From an uncultured Acidobacteriota bacterium (GTDB lineage: Bacteria; Acidobacteriota; Thermoanaerobaculia; UBA5066): DNA of 7,454 bases. The DNA lies in NCBI GenBank assembly GCA_937902605.1, contig CALFNC010000312.1, positions 1 to 7,454 on the forward strand, given 5' to 3'. This document shows positions 1 to 5,920 of the stretch, one piece after another; within the stretch, counting starts at the first letter, position 1; every line of letters begins with the position of its first letter. The notes beneath the pieces are model-generated. The model was not told the origin of the DNA and made no database searches. It saw only the letters and a list, made by a program, of their open reading frames with translations. Position numbers and translations under genes: made by a program.

Positions 1-251
1 GCAGCCGCTGCGTCGACGTCTGCCCCGAGTACTGCCTCGCGATCGTCCCGTTCGAGGAGCTGGACCTGGCGGAAGAGGATCGGCAGCTCTTCGCCGAGAG
101 GGCTTCGGGGAGCGGTCTTCCCCTTTCGGCGATGGTCAAGGACGACGACCGCTGCATTCGCTGCGGGCTCTGCGCGATCCGGTGCCCAACCGACGCCATG
201 ACGATGGAGAAATTCACAATGACCGAGCGCTTCGCGCCCTGGGCCGGTTGA
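1..251 (+). CDS. C-terminal part of a protein with two [4Fe-4S] ferredoxin-type sites (5' end outside window)
   Basis: The reading frame enters from the left edge (first full codon at base 3) and stops at TGA 249-251, giving 82 visible residues. Two ferredoxin-type cysteine groups are visible. The first is the tail of a cluster motif, Cys3-x3-Cys7-Pro, with an extra Cys11. The two bases before the first full codon (gc) could end a Cys codon and complete a CxxC pair. The second is complete: Cys51-x2-Cys54-x2-Cys57-x3-Cys61-Pro. This is the usual pattern of a 2x[4Fe-4S] electron-transfer domain, with about 40 residues between the clusters. There are no membrane segments in the visible part. The stop lies 10 bases before the Rieske start, so the two genes are probably co-transcribed. 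The upstream part may be a flavin-dependent oxidoreductase of the GltD-like type, which often carries such a C-terminal domain, or a plain ferredoxin-like subunit; the window cannot decide. A role as an extra electron input or partner of the bc-type complex is inference from position. Confidence 0.85.
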   Translation, partial: SRCVDVCPEYCLAIVPFEELDLAEEDRQLFAERASGSGLPLSAMVKDDDRCIRCGLCAIRCPTDAMTMEKFTMTERFAPWAG

Positions 252-255
252 GGAG
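250..255 (+). promoter_or_regulatory. Ribosome binding site of the Rieske gene
   Basis: GAGGAG lies 6 bases before the ATG at 262 and overlaps the stop codon of the preceding iron-sulfur gene. It fixes the Rieske start and suggests translational coupling between the two genes. Confidence 0.7.
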
Positions 256-261
256 TTCCGA

Positions 262-768
262 ATGGTAGAGACAAAAGACCGACGCGATTTCGTCCTGAAG
301 CTCGGGATCGGGGCCGGGATCACCGCGCTCGGGGCCCAGGCCGTAGCCTCGCTTCGCTCGCTCGTCCCGAACGTCTCTTACGACTCGCCGACCACCGTGA
401 AGGTTGGACCTCCGAACGACTTCCCCGACGGGATGAAGTTCCTCCCCGACGAGAGACTCTTCGTGTTCCGCGACGGCAAGACCTTCCACGCCATTTCCGC
501 GGTCTGCACCCACCTCGGGTGCACGGTCCGCGCGGAGGCGCTGTCACAGGTCCAGACGCAGGGCGTCGAAGGCAAGTCGCTTCGGATGACGCACCGGTTC
601 CTGTGCCCCTGTCACGGCTCGAAGTACAAGGGGGACGGGAGCAATGAATCGGGCCCCGCCCCCTCGCCTCTCGCCTGGTACCACCTCTCCCTCGCCTCTG
701 ATGACGGCCAGCTCGTCGTCGACCTGGCCAAACCGGTCGGGCACGACTTCCGCCTCACCCTCGCCTGA
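262..768 (+). CDS. Rieske [2Fe-2S] protein of a quinol:cytochrome c oxidoreductase
   Basis: This 168-residue protein is the Rieske subunit that takes one electron from quinol at the Qo site of cytochrome b and passes it to a c-type cytochrome on the outer face of the membrane. The N-terminus has a twin-arginine-like leader (DRRDFVLK, residues 6-13) followed by a modest hydrophobic stretch (about 14-31). This is typical of Rieske proteins exported folded by Tat and left anchored. Cluster box I is CTHLGC at 82-87 and box II is CPCHGS at 115-120: Cys82, His84, Cys115 and His118 bind the cluster, and Cys87 and Cys117 form the usual disulfide. GPAP at 131-134 is the conserved proline loop. The 27 residues between the boxes exceed the roughly 12 of plant b6f Rieske proteins. 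It sits directly before cytochrome b (18 bases apart), as expected for one complex. Family assignment is firm; dedication to N2O respiration is inferred from context. Confidence 0.95.
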   Translation: MVETKDRRDFVLKLGIGAGITALGAQAVASLRSLVPNVSYDSPTTVKVGPPNDFPDGMKFLPDERLFVFRDGKTFHAISAVCTHLGCTVRAEALSQVQTQGVEGKSLRMTHRFLCPCHGSKYKGDGSNESGPAPSPLAWYHLSLASDDGQLVVDLAKPVGHDFRLTLA

Positions 769-774
769 GGCCCG

Positions 775-780
775 AAGGAG
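775..780 (+). promoter_or_regulatory. Ribosome binding site that sets the GTG start of cytochrome b
   Basis: AAGGAG ends 6 bases before GTG at 787. No ATG lies nearby in this frame, so the site is the main support for the GTG start. Confidence 0.7.
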
Positions 781-786
781 AAAGAA

Positions 787-2112
787 GTGAGCGCCCCCAA
801 ATCCGCCCCCGGCGTCCACCCGAAGCCCTTCTGGAGCTTCCGCCCCACGTCCGACCGCGAGGCGGGCGACGCCGTCGTCTCGAATTTCGTCCTTCACTGG
901 TTCCCGGCCAAGGTCTACAAACCCTCGCTCGATTGGAATTACTCCTTCTGGCTCGGAACGGTCTCGGCCGCGCTCTTTTTCCTCCTGATCCTCTCCGGTC
1001 TTCCGCTTCTCGTCCTCTATGTCCCATCGGTGGAGCGGGCCTACGGCTCCGTGAAAGACATCGAATACGTCGTGACCTTCGGGACCTGGATCCGCGCTGT
1101 CCACAGGATCTCTGCCCATCTGATGGTCGCGGTCGTCTTCCTCCATCTCGTGCGGGTCTTCCTGACCGGCGCCTACAAGAACGGCGTGGGCCGGGGTCAG
1201 ATGCGGGAATGGAACTGGGTGATGGGCGTCGCGATGCTCCTCCTCACTCTTTTCCTCTCCTTCACCGGCTACCTCCTCCCGTGGGACCAGCTCGCCTACT
1301 GGGCGGTGACGGTCGGCACGAACATCGCCAGCGCCGTTCCCCTCATCGGCCCGAAGATGCGCGAGCTCCTGATCGGCGGCCGGACGATCGAGCAGGCGAC
1401 GCTCATCCGCTTCTATGCCCTCCACATCGTCTTCCTGCCGGTCGCCCTCGGCGCCCTGTTCGTCTACCACATGTGGCGCATCAGGAAGGACGGCGGCCTC
1501 GCCAGGTCGGACGGCGAGGTCCTGCTTCCGGCCGCGCAGGAGGTTCCCCCGGGCAGGACGAAGACCTACTCCCTCCTCGGCGTCGCGCGCGGCACCTCGC
1601 CGACGATTCGGACGAGGAGCCTGGAGGCACCCGAACTCTCAGTCAACTCGGTCACCGACCTGACGCGCCGGATCGCGATCGTCGTCCTCGGGACGATCGC
1701 GGTGGTCAGCATCCTCTCCGTCTTCATCGCCTCCCCTCTCGAAGAGGCAGCCAACGCGCTGGTGACGCCGAACCCGGCCAAGGCCCCGTGGTACTTCCTC
1801 TGGCTGCAGGAGATCGTCACCGACACGACGGTCCGGATCGGGTCGTTCACGATCAATGGCGCATTCCTGGGGGGCGTCATCCTCCCTGGCCTCCTGATCG
1901 GCCTCCTGACGGTGTGGCCGTGGCTCGACCGGAGTCCCGCCTCCGCGGCCGGGGCCTGGTTCCACGGGAGCCGGAAGAAGCAGAACGCGGTCTTCCTGCT
2001 TCTCGTCCTCGTCGTCGTCCTCTTCACCGTCGTCGGCACCTTCATGCGCGGACCCTACTGGCACTTCTTCTGGCCGTGGCAGGCGTGGCCGGAGCTCCCG
2101 ACGAGGATCTGA
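787..2112 (+). CDS. Cytochrome b, one-piece b6/subunit IV-type quinol oxidase subunit
   Basis: This 441-residue integral membrane protein carries the two b hemes and the quinol sites of a bc-type complex. The N-terminal half matches cytochrome b6. Helix B has His106 and His120 (13 residues between) and helix D has His213 and His228 (14 between, the b6-type spacing). GYLLPWDQ is at 161-168. The C-terminal half (from about 290) resembles subunit IV, with membrane helices near 294-316, 357-375 and 397-417. The quinol-site PEWY motif appears as APWY at 333-336, in the context NPAKAPWYF. A hydrophilic stretch of about 60 residues (231-292) joins the halves, so this is a natural single-chain b. Translation starts at GTG with a good ribosome site. 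Only one base separates its stop from the cytochrome c gene. The b6-like helix D spacing and the lack of PEWY suggest a menaquinol enzyme, which is inference. Family assignment is firm. Confidence 0.95.
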   Translation: MSAPKSAPGVHPKPFWSFRPTSDREAGDAVVSNFVLHWFPAKVYKPSLDWNYSFWLGTVSAALFFLLILSGLPLLVLYVPSVERAYGSVKDIEYVVTFGTWIRAVHRISAHLMVAVVFLHLVRVFLTGAYKNGVGRGQMREWNWVMGVAMLLLTLFLSFTGYLLPWDQLAYWAVTVGTNIASAVPLIGPKMRELLIGGRTIEQATLIRFYALHIVFLPVALGALFVYHMWRIRKDGGLARSDGEVLLPAAQEVPPGRTKTYSLLGVARGTSPTIRTRSLEAPELSVNSVTDLTRRIAIVVLGTIAVVSILSVFIASPLEEAANALVTPNPAKAPWYFLWLQEIVTDTTVRIGSFTINGAFLGGVILPGLLIGLLTVWPWLDRSPASAAGAWFHGSRKKQNAVFLLLVLVVVLFTVVGTFMRGPYWHFFWPWQAWPELPTRI

Positions 2113-2113
2113 G

Positions 2114-3361
2114 ATGGAACAGCGCACAAACTCCCCTTACCCGAAGATCGACCGCCCGATCCTCGCAGCGATCGGCCTCCTGCTCGTCGTCTCGACCGTC
2201 CTCTTTGCCTGGAGCGACCGCCGCCACGACTGGCGCTACTACCAGTTCGAATTTAAGAAGCGGGTCGCCGAGAAGTACGGCGCGGAGAAGGCGCACACCG
2301 TACCGGTCGGCCTCGACCAGATCTGGGCCGGCGACCTCCGGCGCGCCGACCGGTGCGTCGTCTGTCACCAGGCCACGCTCTGGAAGGGCTTCGAAACGGC
2401 GGAGCACCCGTACCGGACGCACCCCCCCGAACCGCTGAAGGCGCACCCGATCCAGAAATTCGGCTGCACCGCCTGTCACGGCGGCCAGGGTTTTGCCGTC
2501 GACGCCGACAAGGCGCACGGGCCCACCCCCTTCTGGGAGGAGCCGGTCCTCTCCGGCTCGCTCGGAGAGGCCTACTCGCTGGCCGAGAACAAGAAGGCCC
2601 TCATGCAGATGAACTGCAACGTCTGCCACCGGTACGACCGGGAGACGAAGGGGGCCGAAGCGATCAACCGGGCAAAGAACCTGGTCCTCGAGAAAGGGTG
2701 CCGGGCCTGCCATGTGATCAATGGCCGGGGCGGGACGATCGGCCCCGACCTGACCTTCGTCGGCGACAAGGCGGCCGAGCAGTACGACATGACCCGCCTC
2801 TCCGGCCAGAAGACGTCGTTCGCGTGGCACGTCGCCCACCTGAAGGACCCGAAGGCGCTCGTCCCCGAGACGGTCATGCCGAACTTCAGCTTCGGGACGA
2901 AGGACTCGCAGGCCCTCGCCATGCTCGTGATGTCGTGGCGGAAGGCCCCCGTCCCGGCCGACTTCCGTCCGGGCACCCCGCGAACCGACCCGCAGACGCC
3001 GGAGGAGGTCATCGAGGAGCAGAAGATGAAGACCGGTCCGGGCGCCTGGTTCGTGAAGACCGGCTGCTTCGTCTGCCACTCGGTCTCGTCGCTCGGCGTG
3101 AAGAGCGCGGCCCAGATCGGACCGGACCTCGCCCTCGCGGTCGAGGACACCCAAAGCCGGTTCGGCCGGACCGTCGACGACTTCTTCATGAACCCGACCG
3201 GCACGATGGCGGTCGTCCTGTCGCGCCAGATCATCCTGAGCCCCGAGGAGAAGAAGGTCGCGATCGAGAAGCTCCGGGAGGCGTTCCGGGAGCACCAGAA
3301 ACAGAAGGCCAGCCAGGCATCGGCCACGTCGGCCACTTCGGCTAATGCTCCGAAACATTGA
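2114..3361 (+). CDS. Membrane-anchored pentaheme cytochrome c of the bc-type complex
   Basis: This 415-residue protein has one N-terminal membrane segment (about 14-33) that probably stays as an anchor, with the rest in the periplasm. Five CXXCH heme sites are seen: CVVCH 81-85, CTACH 118-122, CNVCH 168-172, CRACH 196-200 and CFVCH 318-322. The first three lie in a His-rich region (His98, 103, 111, 135) that could supply distal ligands as in multiheme cytochromes. The last two look like class I cytochrome c domains: each CXXCH is followed by a GPDL segment (210-213, 336-339) and a likely Met ligand (Met255 before Pro256; Met365). The start has only a weak ribosome site (GAGGA) one base after the cytochrome b stop, consistent with coupling. 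It takes the place of cytochrome c1/f and is the likely electron donor to NosZ, encoded 34 bases downstream; the donor role is inferred. The C-terminus ends in a Ser/Ala/Thr-rich tail encoded by a short tandem repeat. Confidence 0.93.
   Translation: MEQRTNSPYPKIDRPILAAIGLLLVVSTVLFAWSDRRHDWRYYQFEFKKRVAEKYGAEKAHTVPVGLDQIWAGDLRRADRCVVCHQATLWKGFETAEHPYRTHPPEPLKAHPIQKFGCTACHGGQGFAVDADKAHGPTPFWEEPVLSGSLGEAYSLAENKKALMQMNCNVCHRYDRETKGAEAINRAKNLVLEKGCRACHVINGRGGTIGPDLTFVGDKAAEQYDMTRLSGQKTSFAWHVAHLKDPKALVPETVMPNFSFGTKDSQALAMLVMSWRKAPVPADFRPGTPRTDPQTPEEVIEEQKMKTGPGAWFVKTGCFVCHSVSSLGVKSAAQIGPDLALAVEDTQSRFGRTVDDFFMNPTGTMAVVLSRQIILSPEEKKVAIEKLREAFREHQKQKASQASATSATSANAPKH
3320..3343 (+). repeat. 9-base tandem repeat in the 3' end of the cytochrome c gene
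   Basis: The unit tcggccacg/t occurs twice in full (3320-3328, 3329-3337) and once in part (3338-3343). It is a multiple of three and encodes the Ser-Ala-Thr tail without breaking the frame, so copy number could vary harmlessly between strains. Confidence 0.6.
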
Positions 3362-3381
3362 ATCGCCCACGTGAATCGAGA

Positions 3382-3389
3382 GGGAGGAG
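3382..3389 (+). promoter_or_regulatory. Strong ribosome binding site of nosZ
   Basis: GGGAGGAG lies 6 bases before ATG 3396 and is the best Shine-Dalgarno match in the window, fitting high expression of the terminal reductase. The 34-base gap in which it sits (3362-3395) also holds a CACGTG palindrome at 3368-3373, but no recognisable promoter, FNR-type box or terminator. Confidence 0.75.
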
Positions 3390-3395
3390 AAGACG

Positions 3396-5267
3396 ATGAG
3401 TGAAAACAGAAAGAGCATCCTGACCTGGGGGCTCCTGGGTCTGGTCCTGGTCGGCGGGATCCTGGCCGGCCGCTGCGCGCCCTCTGGCCCCAAGGGGAAG
3501 AAAGAGGGCGGTGCGGCGAAGTCCGACGCGGCCATCGCCGCGATGAAGACCTACGTGGCACCAGGCGACCTCGATGAGTACTACCTCTTCTCGTCGGGCG
3601 GCCACTCCGGCCAGATCTATGTGTATGGCGTCCCGTCCATGCGCCACCTGTCCACGATTCCGGTCTTCACCCCCTATCCGGGCATCGGCTACGGGTTCGA
3701 CGACGAGTCCAAGGCGATGCTGGGCAACCTGACCTGGGGCGACGCCCACCATCCGGCCCTCTCGGAAACGGCCGGCGACTATGACGGCCGGTGGCTCTTC
3801 ATCAACGACATGAACGGCCGGATCGCCCGGATCGACCTGCGCGACTTCAAGACGAAGCAGATCCTCGGGCCCATCCCGAACATCTCAGGCAACCACGGCT
3901 CGTCTTTCGTCACGCCGAACACCGAGTACGCGATGATGGCGTCACGCTTCTCCATCCCGATCCCGAAGGGGACGGTCGCTCCCATCGAGAAGTACGCCAC
4001 CGACTACAAGGGGATCGTCTGCGCGATCAAGATCGACCCGAAGACGGGGCAGATGGCGCTCGCGTGGCAGATCGTGACGCCCCCCTTCGACTGGGACCTG
4101 GGCGACGCCGGCAAGAAGGTCTCCGACGGCTGGATGTTCTGGACCTGCTACAACTCCGAGCGGGCCACCGGGAAGCTCGAGGTGACCGCCTCGCAGCGTG
4201 ACCGCGACTACATCGCCGCCGTCGACTGGAAGGCCCTCGAGAAGGCGGCCGCCGAGGGGAAGGGCGACACGATCGGCGGGGTCAAGGTGATCGACCCGAA
4301 GAAAATCCCCGGCCTGATCTACCTGCTCCCCTGCGGCAAGTCGCCGCACGGCGTCGACGTCTCCCCGGACGGGAAGTACGTCGTCGGCTCTGGCAAGCTC
4401 CAGGGCGTCACCACGGTCTTCAACTTCGAGAAGATCCAGACCGCGATCAAGAACAAGGACTTCATCGGCGACGAGGACGGCATCCCCGTCCTGAAGTACG
4501 AGTCGATCAAGGACGCCGAGGTCCCCGTCGGCCTCGGGCCGCTCCATACCCAGTTCGGCGGCGATGGGTTCGCCTACACGTCGCTCTTCGTCGACAGCGC
4601 CATCGCCAAGTGGAAGATGGGGACCTGGGAGGTCGTCGACAAGATCCCGATGTCCTACTCGATCGGCCACCTGTGCGCCGCCGAGGGAGACACCTGCTCG
4701 CCCAAGGGGAAGTACCTGGTCGGTCTGAACAAGCTCTCGCACGGCCGGCACCTCTCCGTCGGCCCGGGACAGCCCGAGTCGTCGCAGCTCGTCGACATCT
4801 CCGAGGAGAAGATGAAGCTCCTCTACGATGCCTTCACCGAGCCGGAGCCTCACTACGCCCAGATGATCAAGGCCGACAAGGTGAAGCCGATCGAGGTCTA
4901 TCCCAAGGAGGAGAGCAAGCACCCGCTGGCGATCTGGGACGTGAAGGACGCCGGCGTGACGCGCAAGGGAAACGAAGTGCTCGCCAAGGTCGTCCTCGTC
5001 CGCTCCACGATCACTCCACAGCTCATCGAGGTGAACGAGGGCGACACCGTGAAGATCGCGATGACCAACATCGAGCAGACGACTGACGAGCTGCACGGCT
5101 TCGGGCTGCTCGACTACAACATCAACATCGTCTGCGACCCTGGCGAGACGAAGGTCGTCACCTTCAAGGCCGACAAGAAGGGCGTTTACCCCTACTACTG
5201 CACCAATTTCTGCTCCGCGCTCCACCAGGAGATGCAGGGCTATCTCATCGTGAAGGCCAGGTCCTGA
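3396..5267 (+). CDS. nosZ: Nitrous oxide reductase, clade II (Sec-type), precursor
   Basis: NosZ reduces N2O to N2 in the periplasm, taking electrons at the CuA site and reacting N2O at the four-copper CuZ centre. The 623-residue product has a Sec-like leader (basic start, hydrophobic 8-25) with no twin arginine, the mark of clade II enzymes. The N-terminal beta-propeller keeps all seven expected CuZ histidines: 118 and 119 (in GDAHHPALSET, the clade II form), 167 (NHGSS), 318 (SPHGVDVSPDGK), 384 (GPLHTQFGGDG), 425 (SIGHLC) and 486 (EPHYAQ). The C-terminal cupredoxin domain has the CuA ligands His567, Cys602, Cys606, His610 and Met613, in CTNFCSALHQEM; position 604, Trp in the classical enzyme, is Asn here. 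Both metal sites look intact, so the gene should encode an active enzyme. The leader ends in Ala-Gly-Arg-Cys27, which is not a proper lipobox. Quinol oxidase genes lie upstream and maturation genes downstream in the same operon. Confidence 0.98.
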   Translation: MSENRKSILTWGLLGLVLVGGILAGRCAPSGPKGKKEGGAAKSDAAIAAMKTYVAPGDLDEYYLFSSGGHSGQIYVYGVPSMRHLSTIPVFTPYPGIGYGFDDESKAMLGNLTWGDAHHPALSETAGDYDGRWLFINDMNGRIARIDLRDFKTKQILGPIPNISGNHGSSFVTPNTEYAMMASRFSIPIPKGTVAPIEKYATDYKGIVCAIKIDPKTGQMALAWQIVTPPFDWDLGDAGKKVSDGWMFWTCYNSERATGKLEVTASQRDRDYIAAVDWKALEKAAAEGKGDTIGGVKVIDPKKIPGLIYLLPCGKSPHGVDVSPDGKYVVGSGKLQGVTTVFNFEKIQTAIKNKDFIGDEDGIPVLKYESIKDAEVPVGLGPLHTQFGGDGFAYTSLFVDSAIAKWKMGTWEVVDKIPMSYSIGHLCAAEGDTCSPKGKYLVGLNKLSHGRHLSVGPGQPESSQLVDISEEKMKLLYDAFTEPEPHYAQMIKADKVKPIEVYPKEESKHPLAIWDVKDAGVTRKGNEVLAKVVLVRSTITPQLIEVNEGDTVKIAMTNIEQTTDELHGFGLLDYNINIVCDPGETKVVTFKADKKGVYPYYCTNFCSALHQEMQGYLIVKARS

Positions 5268-5283
5268 CCTGAGGCGACCCCGA

Positions 5284-5916
5284 ATGACATCGTTCTTCGA
5301 AAAAGAGACACGGTTCCTCGATCAGCCTCTCGGAATGGCGCCCCGCGTCCTCCTGCTGATCGCCACGCTCCTCCTCGTCTTCACCTATGTCTTCCCCCTC
5401 TGGCAGCTGACGATGTTCGCCCCGCAATACCCGGAAGGGCTTCGGATGGACATCTACAGCTACCGCCTCGAGGGGGGCAACAAGGGGCAGGACGTCAAGG
5501 AGATCAACATCCTGAACCACTACATCGGGATGAAGGACATCGAGACGGCCGACTTCACCGAGTTCAAGTGGATTCCCTTCGTGGTCGGCGTCATGGGGTT
5601 GCTCTTCCTGCGGGCCGCGATCCTCGGGAAGATCTCGAACCTCGTCGACGTCTTCGTCCTCTTCTGCTATTTCGGCGCGTTCTCGCTCTGGTCGTTCGGC
5701 TACAAGCTCTGGAGCTACGGACACAATCTGGCGCCGACGGCCTCGGTGAAGGTCCCCCCCTTCATGCCGCCGCTCTTTGGCTTCAAGCAGCTGGCCAATT
5801 TCGGCGTCTACTCTTACCCCCGGCTCGGGTCCTACGCCCTCGCCCTGGCCGTCGTCTGCCTCGCGCTCGCCCTTCTTCTCGCGTGGCGGTCCGGCCGAAA
5901 GTCCGCCAGCGCCTGA
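5284..5916 (+). CDS. nosB: NosB-like integral membrane protein of clade II nos clusters
   Basis: This 210-residue protein sits directly between nosZ and nosD, the position of NosB in clade II clusters. About four membrane segments are visible: 20-42, 97-115, 120-143 and 183-201. A loop of about 55 residues follows the first helix and carries LNHYIGM at 77-83. A second loop (144-182) holds a proline- and Met-containing stretch (PPFMPPLFG, 158-166) and SYPRLGSYAL at 177-186. There is no CXXCH or classical cofactor motif, but His79, His147 and several Met residues could touch copper. NosB has been reported as needed for clade II N2O respiration in Wolinella succinogenes; its molecular role is unclear. 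The start has a fair ribosome site (GAGG, 9 bases upstream) and lies 16 bases after the nosZ stop. The symbol rests mainly on position and topology, so a different nos-associated membrane family cannot be ruled out. Confidence 0.75.
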   Translation: MTSFFEKETRFLDQPLGMAPRVLLLIATLLLVFTYVFPLWQLTMFAPQYPEGLRMDIYSYRLEGGNKGQDVKEINILNHYIGMKDIETADFTEFKWIPFVVGVMGLLFLRAAILGKISNLVDVFVLFCYFGAFSLWSFGYKLWSYGHNLAPTASVKVPPFMPPLFGFKQLANFGVYSYPRLGSYALALAVVCLALALLLAWRSGRKSASA

Positions 5917-5920
5917 TCCG

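Noticed and set aside
544..1470. A 308-codon open frame on the minus strand opposite the Rieske and cytochrome b genes
   Set aside because: Glu/Arg/Gly-rich shadow product, no ribosome site or motif, fully covered by two certain genes.
933..2438. A 501-codon plus-strand open frame overlapping cytochrome b and the start of cytochrome c
   Set aside because: Arg/Pro-rich product in a different frame that crosses two real genes; a by-product of high G+C.
3362..3395. Possible separate promoter or regulator site before nosZ (CACGTG palindrome at 3368-3373)
   Set aside because: The gap is only 34 bases and shows no -35/-10 pair or FNR-like box. A 6-base palindrome is expected by chance in such sequence.
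2042..3535. A 497-codon open frame on the minus strand opposite the cytochrome c gene
   Set aside because: It runs antisense to a gene with five CXXCH motifs. Its product is rich in Arg, Leu, Asp and Val with no family motif, as expected from G+C-rich third positions read backwards.
3942..5225. A 427-codon open frame on the minus strand opposite nosZ
   Set aside because: Low-complexity Val/Asp/Leu/Arg composition and no motif; the plus strand here encodes the CuZ and CuA ligands of NosZ.
5777..5920. Upstream extension of nosD to an ATG inside nosB
   Set aside because: The extra 48 residues are Ser/Pro-rich, overlap the last nosB helix and would bury the export leader that begins at 5921.
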